From: Tetrahymena elliotti 4EA
Lineage: Eukaryota > Ciliophora > Oligohymenophorea > Hymenostomatida > Tetrahymenidae
Reading direction: 5' to 3'
NCBI GenBank assembly: GCA_000231825.2
Contig: JH720363.1
Span: 124,001-188,000 of the forward strand
DNA: 64,000 nucleotides
Part shown: one piece after another, positions 25,124 to 36,196 of the stretch
How the letters are laid out: every line of letters starts with the position of its first letter
Numbering within the stretch: the stretch's first letter is position 1
The notes under the pieces: model-generated
Database searches by the model: none
Told to the model about the DNA's origin: nothing
The model's input: the letters and a program-made list of their open reading frames with translations, nothing else
Position numbers and translations under genes: made by a program

Positions 25124-25852
25124 ATGTCTTACGATACAGCAATTACAGTTTTTGGTAAAATAGGTAACTTGTTCTAGGTTGAATATGCTATGGCCGCAGT
25201 CAACTAAGGTTTATGTTCAATTGGTATTAGAGGTACTGATTGTATCGTCATGGGTGTTGAAAAGAACTCAACCACCATTTTGCAAGAAACTAGAACCATT
25301 CGTAAAGTTTAACGTTTGGATGACGCCACTTGCATTTGCTACTCTGGTTTGACTCCTGATGCTCGTATTCTTACAAACATAGCAAAAGTAGAATGTTAGA
25401 GCTACAGTTTGAATTATGATGATAGAGTTCCAATCAATTATATTGCAAGATATATTGCCAGTGTTTAGTAAAAGTATACATAAAAGAGTGGTGCAAGACC
25501 ATTCGGTATCTCTACTCTTGTTGGAGGTTTCGACAGCAAGGGATAACCTCGTTTATTCTAGACTGATCCTAGTGGTGCTTGCACCGAATGGAAGGCTGTC
25601 GCTTTAGGAAAGCACAGAAAAACTGTCATGGAAAACCTTGAAAAGAATTACCAAGAAGAGTACTTGTCTGAAGAATAATGTCTTGAATTGGCCTGTCGTG
25701 TCCTCTTAGAAGTTGTTTAAAGTGGTGGCAAGAACATCGAATTAGTTGTCCTCAAATAAAAAGTCGAAGGAGAAAAGAAATTTTATGAATACAACATGAT
25801 TCCTGAAGACAAAATAAAGACTCTTATTGAAGCTGTTGATGTCAAAAAGTGA
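25124..25852 (+). CDS. PSMA7: 20S proteasome alpha-4-like subunit (PSMA7 type), divergent N-terminus
   Basis: Alpha subunits form the outer rings of the 20S proteasome and gate substrate entry. This intronless gene encodes 242 residues, MSYDTAITVF to a TGA at 25850. The order LFQVEYA (about residues 17-23), GVEKNS, IAKVECQSY, YIARYIASVQQKYTQ, RPFGISTLVGGF, QTDPSGAC and LLEVVQSGGKNIELVVL is that of alpha-4/PSMA7. The family signature before LFQVEYA usually reads SPDGH; here it is GKIGN, so the Pro-Asp-Gly of the gate-stabilising turn is lost. The lysine-rich C-terminal tail of animal PSMA7 is also absent. It may be a paralogue; a second alpha-4 gene should exist if so. Codon use is richer in C-ending codons than its neighbours, as in highly expressed genes. 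Confidence 0.92.
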
Positions 25853-28800
25853 AAAGAAAATGTCAAAACAACCCTAAATATTTAATGAATGATTTAGCTC
25901 AAAATCAATCATTTATTTTTTTATATCATAAAACACTCTTAGCATAGATAGTCAATTAATTCAAGATGATAAAGAAACTATTTCTTTTTTAAAATATATG
26001 CCTAATTCAAGATAGATAGATAGATGTAACTATAAAATAGCATAAAACTATAGCTAACCAATAGTTAATAAGCTCAAAGATATGCTTAGTTAGAGATTAA
26101 CAAAAATCGTTTTTGCTGTATTTTTTAGAATATAAAAAACAAATAAATAAAACTTATGCTTGCTGGTAAATAAATACTCAGTTTAGCTTTAAAATCTTTA
26201 GCAGCCATATCAACTTACATATCCTTTATCTGTTTATCTCAAGTAAGCAGTAATTTCAAGAATTAGCTTATGTCTGATTTAGCATTACCAACAATTAGCC
26301 ATAACTTAATGTAAAAATGCTAAGCAATTAATGAAATAACCAGCAATAATACATACATTAATAGAACTCTGCTTTATGATTTTATAATTATATCTATTTA
26401 ATATATTTTAAATTAAATCAATAATTGTATTTTCATTTTAAATCTATCTCTTTAAGTAAACTATTTTTATCATCTTTAGTAATATATTAAATTTTAATTC
26501 TACCTAGTTAACAAATATTTTTCTTAAAGCATTTCATTTAAACTATCAATAAATTAACTAAATCTAATTTCAAATATTCCTATCAAACATAATCTTTTAA
26601 AAACTTTCTTATTTATTTTAATGAATTAAACTAATTTAATAAAAGTGAAGAGAGGTAAAATACAATATAATCAGTCCATTTAACTTAATCCATTTTGTAA
26701 AAGCTGAAAAATATAAATTATTTGATTGCTTTTGATTTAAATTATTCTTCTATGATGGTTATGACTCTATGCAAAATCTAAATTTTGATTTATGGAATTT
26801 AATCGACATTCTCAATTCAGCTGAATTAGATTAGATTACTTCAATATTACTGTTATTATTTATGGAATATTTTTATATTTTTGAAGATATATCAATTATC
26901 TACTAAAAATGAAATTCCTTTTTAAGTTTAACAAATTTTGAAAATTAACCAAAAAAAACTAATTTTTGATTTATTTGGTGTATTGAAGGTTTTATTTATC
27001 AAAATCAAAAAATATATAATACAACAAAAATATAAATAAATAGGTATTTTTTAAACATTCAAGATTTTGATTTGATATAAATAAACTAAACAAAAATGTT
27101 TATTCCTAAAATTTCAACCATAAATTAGAAAAGTAAAAAATAGCAAAAAGCCATCTTAATATTTGGAAAAATTAAATATGATTAATCTTTTTATACTCAA
27201 AAGAAAAAATATTTTCAATAACTTCAACATAGCAAAGAAATATTCTAAGTAAAAACCTAATATGGGTATATGAATAATTTATAGAGCAAACATTTAAAAA
27301 ATAGGCTAAACACAATTTATTTTTTGTTAATTTTCTTTCTAAAAATAAAATTAAATATTTATTATTTAACAAATAAACAAAATTTACAAATTGGGTATTT
27401 AAAACTACACATATTCTGGTGTAATTCAAAATATTATTTATTAGAACTCTAAAAAGAGTCTTATTGTCTGCTATCTATCAATCTTTCAGTCTAACTAAAA
27501 CCAGCAAAATTGCAATTAAAATTTTTGAATTTTTTTTCAATTAATAGTGATTTTGTTGAAATATTTTCACATGTTTTCAATTACGGTAACAAGATTATCT
27601 TTGAAAATTCACTAATTTTTTTAAAATAAATACTAAGTGCTCCTACTATTTTATTTATTATTCATGATTTGATTGATGTAGACTTTCCTTATTATCTTAC
27701 AATTATTTATACAAAATTATTAAAAAGATTAGTATGAAGAGAACATTTAGTGGTTTAAATTCCTACATAAAGATATTTTCTAAAAAATTTGAAAAGTAAA
27801 ACTCAAAAATATTTTTACATGCTATCATAAGTTAATAATTGAAAAATTTTTTAATTTGTGCTTGCCCTTAAGACTTGAAGGGTAAGATTATTTTATGAAG
27901 ATAAATGAAGGATTTTCTTTTTATAATAGTATGCTATTTTTGATAAGCTGGATAGTTTGAAAACTGAGATAAAAAAAGAATTTTTGAATCAAAAATATTA
28001 AATTAATTAAGATTTGGCTTGTAAATTGTATCTTAATAATAAGTGCACATTTTAATTTATTTTTGGCTGCTTGCACAAAGAAAGATATTTGATAATTTCT
28101 TTTTAATAATTTTAGAATATAATTATTCAAAAATAAATATAAAAACTATACACAAAATTATTATGTAGAATGTCGTTTATTTACTGAATGAAATAAAAAC
28201 CACCAAATAACTCATAAATCAACAAAACTAACTAACTAGCTTACTACCTTAACAACCAACCAATTAACCTACATGATTACTCCCTCTGTTTAAGAATAAC
28301 CTTAATAAGTAGATTTTAGCATATTTAAAAATTTGAAATATTTAGAGCTTATTTTTAAGTAGAATTGAAAAATTTATATTTTGCTTCTGAAAAGAGTGAT
28401 GGATTTATTTGTTTTGTTTTGATTAATTCACCATCAAATTCATTTTTAACATTTATTTTCCCTTCTTTATTATAAAATTTTTTTCAGCAGAGGCAAGACT
28501 TTATTTTTACTTGCTTTTGTATGCCACTCCCTTGTAAAATATGTTGATTTAAACATGCTGACTTAATAGCTACATTTCAAATTCACTATAAAATGCTATG
28601 AAAGTAAGTAACCTTGAGTGAGTAACTTTTAAATTCTAAGTAATTCAATAAATAAGTCATTCACTTTTTTGCTTTTATTTTGAAATTCCTACTTTAAAAA
28701 TAATAGCTACTAACTAATATTTGCCTTGCTTATAATAATAATTGTATTCAATTTGTATTTGTCTGCTATTAACTAAGATAAGATTTTTAAGCAATTTATT

Positions 28801-29220
28801 GATAGAGTAGTCCCATTACTTATATAGTTGATTTGTTTGGTAATCTTTCTTTGCATTTGCTTTTTGGTAAGAGAGAATTATAGGTTCTAGGTAGGTGGGT
28901 AGGTTAGTTAGCTAGAGAGCTGAGAATCACTAGTTTTTAGTTAGTTTGCTAATATTCGAGCTAATTAGATTGTTTCGCGATGGGTGGCTGGTAGATAAAG
29001 TGAATAAAAATGGAAAAATAAGAAAATAATTTAGTTTAAATACTTTTAAATATGGAAATGTATTGAGCATAAATATAAACGTATAAATCATAACAAAGTA
29101 AATTTCCATTATTAAACCTATAGCTTATAGAATTGGTAGATGATCTTTGAATAGTAATGTAAATTTGCAAGAATCTAATTGATTTAATTACTATTTGATT
29201 AGTATGTTGTTACATTGCGC
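25853..29220. other. 3.4-kb spacer, no gene seen
   Basis: This convergent spacer between the proteasome and L21 genes is very AT-rich. Short minus-strand frames at 27172-27429 and 27921-28130 are low-complexity and I do not believe them. A GATA run lies near 26009-26023. CTAA/CCAA-type tetranucleotides are found at 28225-28275 and TAGG/TAGT types at 28885-28915. Confidence 0.6.
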
Positions 29221-29694
29221 TCAGAAAATTTCTCTGAAGACCTTGGGGTGTTAGAAGTTAACGCTTCCTTGGACGTGGACAGCTTCCAAAGGTTGGCCGG
29301 GGTTTCTCTTGGTGGAGATTCTCTTACCAGCCTTGTTACCTTCAGCTTTAGCTTAATCGTTAGCTTAATATCTCTTGGAGAGGGCAGTTTTGACGTTGGA
29401 GGGTCTAACGTGTTCAATTTTAACGTGAATTCTCTTTTCAATATATCTGCCATTGACGATTCTGTGGACAATAACACCGATGGATCTGGGGTTAACGTTG
29501 AAAACCTTACCAGTTCTTCCGTGGTATAACTTGTAGGGCATACCCTTGTGTTGAGAACCATCAACCATGATATCAACGTATTCACCGACCTTGTAGGAAG
29601 TGAGATATCTGGAAATTCTAATGTGACCCTTGGTCTTGTAGGCCTTAGCGAATTTCTTTCTAGTTTGTCTTCTATAACCGTAACTGTGAGTCAT
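29221..29694 (-). CDS. RPL21: 60S ribosomal protein L21 (eL21)
   Basis: The single-exon frame encodes 157 residues from ATG at 29694 (MTHSYGYRRQTRKKFAKAYK) to TGA at 29223-29221, ending HPKVFREIF. The family usually has about 160 residues. Recognisable eL21 landmarks are the basic N-terminus, KVGEYVDIMVDGSQHKGMP, YHGRTGKVFNV, RSIGVIV, and IHVKIEHVRPS. The protein is part of the large subunit near the central protuberance. TAA and TAG are used as Gln in the C-terminal third, so a standard-code reading stops too early. GC content and codon use are clearly higher than in surrounding genes, as expected for a highly expressed ribosomal protein. Open frames on the other strand and in the shifted frame here are shadows. 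Confidence 0.96.
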
Positions 29695-30723
29695 CTTTAA
29701 TTATTATGTTTTTAATCCTTCTTCTTATTATCTTTTTAATTTATCTTTTATATCAAAATTTTTAATTATCCTTTTTTTATCTTATTAATCGTATTTTTCT
29801 CCTTCCTTCTTTTTTAATTTATTTCACCCTTCACTTCAATCTCTTTTTTTCATCCCCCTTCATTCTTTCTTCTCATTTTTCATTCATTTCATCACTTCTC
29901 TGCATCTTTCTCTCTTCTTTCCTTGCTTGCTTTCAATACCTTCGCATTCATTTTATTTATCATTCATATATACATCTTGCTTCACTTGCCTTTCTTCATC
30001 TCTATATTTATATTAAAATACAATCATTTATTCACACTCTTTATTTTTTTTTTTTGACAGATGACACCCTCCCTCCTCCATTTCTGTTTGTTCCTAATTT
30101 TTTTTCAACATCTCAAAATACTTTTCAACTTATAAATTCCATTTTGCTCAAAAATCTTTCTCTCATTTCTCTCTTCAAAATCAATTAATATTTTTTTAAA
30201 ACAAAATTTTTGTTGAGCAAAAAAATTATTCAATGTTTTTATTCAAATTATTTAAAACATTTCAAACTCATTTTAATTCAATAAAATTATTTATTGTAAT
30301 GTTTCAAAAGGAAGCTTTTTGGCTTCAAAAAAAATTGATTTTTTACCAAAAATGAAGAAATCCAAGGAACCAAAAAAATTGAGAAAATCGAATTAATTCA
30401 TTTTCGATGGATGGAATGAAAAAAAGTTAAAATAAAATGTTTTTTTTTATTGTTTTAAAAAATTTGGTTGATAAGTCAATTTATTCTAGGTTCGTTCTAT
30501 AATCAAAAAAATACAATTTCTCAATTTTTTTTTAATTTTTTTGTTCATCAAAATTCTTTAGGAACCACCCAACTATTCTCGTGGCTGAGCAATAATAAAT
30601 TTTGGTTAGTCAGCAAAAAGTTATGTGATTTATTTATTATTTAGATTTTAAAGATTTAAATCAAGAAATATCAGAAACCAAAAAAAAATAAGATAATAAT
30701 TTAGTTTAAGAGATTAGTTAAAA
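29695..30723. promoter_or_regulatory. Divergent promoter region of RPL21 and the RBR ligase gene
   Basis: The first 400 bases upstream of RPL21 are strongly pyrimidine-rich on the plus strand (many TTCTT, CTTTC and CATTC runs from 29710 to 30160), so the RPL21 leader strand is purine-rich. The remainder is AT-rich with no coding signal. I cannot point to defined transcription-factor sites. Confidence 0.45.
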
Positions 30724-33236
30724 ATGAATAATCAATTCTAGAATAAGCTTCATTAAAAGAATGTTGGTAGCAACATGGGCTTTGGAGAGTTTAATTAAAA
30801 TACTTCATTTTCGGAAATCATAGCAGAAAGTGGCGAAAATAGGTTTCTAAGTAATCCAAATCACAATTAGAAATTAGCAGGTTAAACAAAGGATGAGACT
30901 AATATAGAAAGCTCCCATAACTTGATGCAAAAACCAAATTAGCAACAATAAGAAATAAAGCTTCCATTATACAGCTTTTCAAATGCCTAGCAAAATGGAT
31001 TTATACAATTATAATAGCAATTCCCTTAAAATAAATCATCTAATCAGTATAGCCATTCAATTTAGATCCATTACAAATCTCTTTTGTCAGAATCTGAAGA
31101 ATCTCTTTAAAGAGAAATAGGCTAATCTAAAGAAGAAAACAGCAGAAGTTAAAGTCTTAACTCATTTTAGCAATACTTAGAAAAGCAAAATTAGTTAACT
31201 CGATCTTAAAATTTAATGAAATAACTTAAGCTAAAGCCTGCTTAATATGAATTGTATAAAAATTTAAAAGAAATGAAAATCAAAAGTGAAATAGCATTTT
31301 TTATTCTAGTTACTGAGAATTGTATGAGTATGGAGGAAACTCTTTCTTTCTTTACAACAGATGAAGAAAACATGCATTTACACTATTTTTTACCTAGAAA
31401 TAGCATCAATGATGATATTTGTGAAGTCTGCCTAAGTTAAAAAAGAATACATGTAAAAAATAGCTAGGACAGTATCAATTTTTCTTTATAAATAAGGAAA
31501 CAAATTCGCGAACTCTCCTAAAGTAACTAATTAGAAAACGGAGACATAAAAGAAATGCTTAGTCAGTCTAATTTAGATTTAAATAAAAAATAACATCACA
31601 AGCAGAATTCATTATAACTTATTCAATTCAGTCCTAATTCTCCTTAAAAAAAGAGGACCATGGCTTGTTAGATTTGTTTGGACTAAGTAGATGAAAGTAG
31701 CATGCTCTTTTTTAATAATTAAAATCATGAAATATGTATTGAATGCTTTAGAACTTATTTGTCTGAAGAAATCATGATATCCAAAATTGAAGACTTGAAA
31801 TGTCCTCACTGTTCATGTACCTTATCTGAATAAACAATCATAGACCACACTACTGCACCTCTCTATAAAAAATATAAAATATTCCTTCGTAACACTCTCA
31901 TAAACCAAGACCCCTTAAAAAGATTCTGTCCAACACCAAACTGTGATCAAATACTCATTCTAAAAACTAAAGATCAAAAAAATGCATAATGCGAAACGTG
32001 CAAAGTTATACTCTGCTGCTAATGCAATAGAATAGAACATAAAGGCATTTCCTGTGAACAATTATTAGAAAAAGAAATAGAAGACCTTACAGATTCTCGA
32101 GATATTCAAAGATGCAATAAATGCAAATCCTTAGTTTAAAAAGTCCTAGGATGCAACCATATGACTTGGTAATTTTTTTCACATATTAAAAAGAGAATTA
32201 ATTCTACAAAATATCTAAAAAATAATAATTCTATCAAAAATAAATTTAAAAAGCAGATAATTTATTTGATTATTGGTTATTTTCCCCTTCGAATATTTAT
32301 TTTTGTTTTAATCGAAGCAATTAACTTGAATAAGAATTAAAATCATATTATCATTTTAAAATTACAAATTAATTTGTAGATATTTCCATTAAATTATCTC
32401 TCTTATTTTACCATATTATTAGTTGGAGTAATCATTAAATTTTTTGAAGTTAATCATTAAATGAATGAGCTGATTATTCTAAAATATCTACCTATCTATC
32501 TATAAACTTAAAATGATTTTGGAAACTAGCAAATAGAATTTATATTTAATCAATTTTTTTTATTTTTACTAATTGAAAATGTTCACAAATACAAAATAAA
32601 AATAAAGATGAAATTATCTAAGATTGGCAGAAATTTTAAAAATAAAAGCAATAATTTTAAGTGAAAAGAAATTCTAATATTATTTTTGATTGAATTGATT
32701 GAAGATATTAATTTTTACAATTTATTAATATTTAAATTAGTTCTGTTTGCTAGTATTAATGGTGCTGGTTATGTGGAAATACTTACACTTAAATTCATAT
32801 GATGCCTTTGAATCCATTTGGCTGCCCTTTCCTGTAAAGTGGGAGATTTACTGTGAAAAATATGCAAATGTGGAAAATATATCTATTAAGATTTTTTACT
32901 CTGATAGTAGTTTTAGTATTGCTACCTTTTGCTATTTTGATTAGTGGGCCTATTTTAGCTCTTTATGGCTATTTAGAACTTTTTTTAAATAAAGGAATGG
33001 GTGTGAGAGTTGATGGTTCAACCCCTTGGTTAAAAAGGATTATTATAATATTAGGGGGTTTTATTGTTTTTAACCTAGGATTCCTTTTAGACCCACTTAT
33101 ATTACTTTCAGTAATTCCATTAGGAATATACATACTGTGCATTTAATTAAATGAATAAAAAAGGATAGAAAATATCTCAAACATAAGATTAAGAGAACTT
33201 TAATCAAGAAATTAACAAGTAGAGTTACTTCTCTGA
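30724..33236 (+). CDS. RING-IBR-RING (RBR) E3 ubiquitin ligase with C-terminal membrane segments
   Basis: Two exons, 30724-32168 and 32741-33236, join in phase 2 to 646 residues. The first 300 residues are Q/N/S-rich and probably disordered. RING1 begins CQICLDQVDESSM and continues through EICIECF to CPHCSC (about 31658-31815). An IBR follows (FCPTPNCDQ ... CETCKVILCCQCN, about 31930-32065). RING2 starts CNKCKSLVQKVLGCNHMTC and is split by the intron exactly in its catalytic-type Cys codon, continuing CSVCQYQWCWLC. In RBR ligases a RING2 cysteine accepts ubiquitin as a thioester. After RING2 come two or three hydrophobic segments (LLRFFTLIVVLVLLPFAILI; IIIILGGFIVFNLGFLL; LILLSVIPLGIYILCI), so the enzyme is probably anchored in a membrane. 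A Gln-rich tail ends at TGA. Confidence 0.9.
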
Positions 33237-34584
33237 ATGCTTTTAATTACCATATAAAATTAGTAAATCTTTATTTAAAGCTTAAAATTAGCTTAAAAGG
33301 TTTTTTAATAAAGCTACAAAAATTGTTAATAAATAAAAATAGCTTTCTTCTACTAAAAAATGTAATTCAGCTAATTAAAATAATTAGAAATACTAAATAA
33401 TATAATATTATATTCATATTAATTTCACTCTTTTTAATATACTTATCTTCATATTTTATATATAATCATCTATTTATTATCTATATATCAATCACCTTTC
33501 TCAAATAGAAAAGTTTGTTCTAAATTTAAAGATTTTATTCCAGATACGCTTAATGTTAGTTCATATTAAATAACAATTAAAACGGAGTTACATTTTGTAT
33601 AATATTGAAAATATTCTTTAAAGTAAAATTAAAATATTTATTTCAATTAAAACTTTTATTTTATCTTCTACCTAACCTGAAGGTTTTGTTCATAAAGATA
33701 ATAATTAGTCATATAAATAAGATATTGAAATATTTCAAGAAAATATAAGCTGTATGTAATGTTGCTATTATTTACTTAGTATTTTGAGATTGTTAAGAAT
33801 TTGAATCAGTCAAAAATGTTTGGTTTGAATAATTTTAATTTTGAAAATATTCTTTTGTAAATTGTTTGAAAATATTCTTTTGTAAATTGTTTGAAAATAT
33901 TCTTTTGTAAATTGATTTAAATTACTTTATTCTTATTACAATTCATCTTTTATTAAATATTATATCAATAGATAAAATGAAAATATTAAATGAACTTTAA
34001 TTATAAATTCCTATGTTTATTCTAAATTTAAAATAAATCTTTACCCCAATTTTTGTCATTAAAAACTCTTTAAAATACATTATTGCTCATTAATATTTTT
34101 TCTTATTTGGCTTGATTAAAATAAAAAAACCTTTTACTATATATAATTAACAACAAATTAAAAAGATAAAGAACAAAGCAAGACTTAAAAATTAGATTGG
34201 AGATAAATTACTAAATTAAAACAATTAAAAAAACAAAAATAATTTTAGAAACTAAAAAGCACATCAAAATTTTTAATAAATAAAATAATCTTTTTTGTTA
34301 TCAGATAAATTGTTCAAATAGTACCAAAAAAATAATTTTTGATCTAAAAAATTATGATTTTTTTGTTAATTTTTAATTTTAAAATAGAGAGATTATTTTC
34401 TTTAGAAAATGTCATGAGTTTCTTTTAGATGAATTGGTAATAAATTTGATTGATATTTAATCTCATATAATAAGTAAGAATATCAGCAAATGTTTTATCT
34501 TTGAGTTAATTTTTTAGAAAGGACAATAAAAATAAATAGTTAAAGTAGAGTTTAAATAGCTAAAAAACAATAATTTAAATAAAT
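33237..34584. other. Convergent spacer with a short tandem repeat
   Basis: No gene is seen. The spacer is AT-rich and contains the triple 25-base repeat at 33841-33915. Confidence 0.65.
33841..33915. repeat. Three 25-base tandem copies
   Basis: The unit ttgaaaatattcttttgtaa plus attgt occurs at 33841-33865, 33866-33890 and 33891-33915. Only the last base of copy three differs. Confidence 0.95.
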
Positions 34585-36196
34585 TCAAAGATCTGATAAG
34601 AATTTTTCTAAGACTCTTTTTCCCTCTAAATACATAATACCATGGTCATATTACTGAGGGTGAACAGGGGTGACATCGTTTTTACACTCAAGGATCAAAT
34701 GCATTTCAGTAGTTTTTTTATCTAAAGTTCGATTTTTAGGGTTAATTACTTCAGCTTGTACTTTTATATCCATGAAATTATTTTAGGTGTAACTGACATG
34801 GGACTTAAAAGATACCATAGAGCCTATTTCTACTGGGTAATGGAATTAAATGTCACTAAGATAAACCATTTTAGGATTTTCAGCTCCTTTGATATGCAAG
34901 TGACCACAAATCCATCCAATTTCAATTAATCTTCTCATTAAGAAACCTCCAAATACTTTCATGTGAATGTTCCTGTTCTTTTTATTTATAATATAAATGA
35001 ATTCAATTTGTCTTTCTAAGATAATTTTACTTAGTACTACATGAGTTGAACACAATCAATATGTGTATTTTGAATAGGTATATGCTACAAATAATTTTAT
35101 GGATTTATAAAGAATTAATGCAACAATTTAGATTCTTCACTACTTGGTTCAGCTATTTGGAATGACTTTTAAGATTTCAATTTTCTTGTTTTTTAGTTTT
35201 GGAAACCAATTTATTCCCTATACAAACAAGCATCTTTATTTTATTCATTTTAGAAATTCAGTTTTGGTACTTCAACACTATTATTTTTATAATCATATTT
35301 AAAACATATTTAATATCTACTTTTGAATTCATTTTTAAAAGAAAAATAAATTGATTTTGCAGCTTTAATTGTAAATATCTTTTACTTTAACATTATTGTA
35401 ATTAAGTATAAATAATAAATACCTTTTTGTGTGGTCTTAGGAGTTACGAGCAACCATTAAAAAAGAGGATGTGCCAACTAAATCTTCTTCGCCCTTATCA
35501 TTAGGTTAATACATGTCAATTTTAACTTCAATTGAAGTTCTACCAACATAAGTGACATAACCTTTGAGGTAAATATCTTTTTAAGTAGAAAGATCAGAGT
35601 AGAATTCAACATTGTCAACACAAGCTGTAACCAATGTAAGTTTCTGAGCGAACTTGTCTAAATGACAATGCTTATAACCAATATACCCAGCAAATAAATC
35701 TAAAAATTCCAATAGTCTTCCTACTCTAATTTAGTTATCCTTTTTAATAATTATTCATTAAAAAAAGTATTCATTATTTATTGTTGTTTTGACAATTGAT
35801 TTGTTAAAAATAAATACAAGATAATTGGTTTGTTTTTAAAATAATAAACAGCATTTATTTAATGTTAATGAAAGATTTGTTATTTACAAAGCGGAACATG
35901 GTGCTTTAGACTACCTCATTGGTCGTGATTGGTATATTGAGTTATATCCATGAATTAGTAGGGTTATTGCTTTTCTCATCTGTTTAAAACAAATCTTTAC
36001 TTCTAAATATCTCAAGGTCTTCAAAATTTGCAAAAAAGTTTCCAACAATAGTCTGCATACTCTTTTTTTCTTCAAGTGGGAGAGGAGAGAGATTTTAAAC
36101 AACCATTGAGTTGAGTTTCTGCTAAAAAGCTTTTAATTAAAGCAGCTAAGCTTACTTTAATGTAGTAAAAAATGATTTTCTAAGATAGCTCAACAT
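34585..36196 (-). CDS. ACOT9: ACOT9-like acyl-CoA thioesterase, probably mitochondrial
   Basis: Acyl-CoA thioesterases hydrolyse acyl-CoA to free acid and CoA; ACOT9 is a double-hotdog mitochondrial enzyme. The gene starts at ATG 36196 with MLSYLRKSFFTTLKQAQLLQ, a basic, hydroxylated, acid-free helix typical of mitochondrial presequences. It continues MQTIVGNFFANFEDLEIF and STMFRF. A further exon reads RVGRLLEFLDLFAGYIGYKH, then YLKGYVTYVGRTSIEVKIDM. The last exons carry NIHMKVFGGFLMRRLIEIGW, QFHYPVEIGSMVSFKSHVSY and EMHLILECKN, and the gene ends at TGA 34587-34585. These two hotdog repeats with the HMKVFGGFLMR helix match the ACOT9/ACOT10 group. Introns lie near 35745-35890 and 35070-35425. 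Intron boundaries are approximate, so the residue count is not given. Confidence 0.82.

Noticed and set aside
27172..28130. Two minus-strand frames of 85 and 69 codons
   Set aside because: They are low-complexity N/I/L/F/Y in AT-rich DNA, and with TGA as the only stop such frames arise by chance.
28861..28990. Possible tRNA gene in a GC-richer patch
   Set aside because: No cloverleaf could be formed: no acceptor stem and no proper T-loop. It is mostly TAGG/TAGT repeat.
29199..29585. Open frames on both strands overlapping RPL21 (for example 29215-29529 plus and a shifted minus frame)
   Set aside because: They are shadows of the GC-richer RPL21 gene. The true frame gives an unmistakable eL21 protein.
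33841..33915. CRISPR-like array
   Set aside because: The copies are directly abutting without unique spacers, and the organism is a eukaryote.
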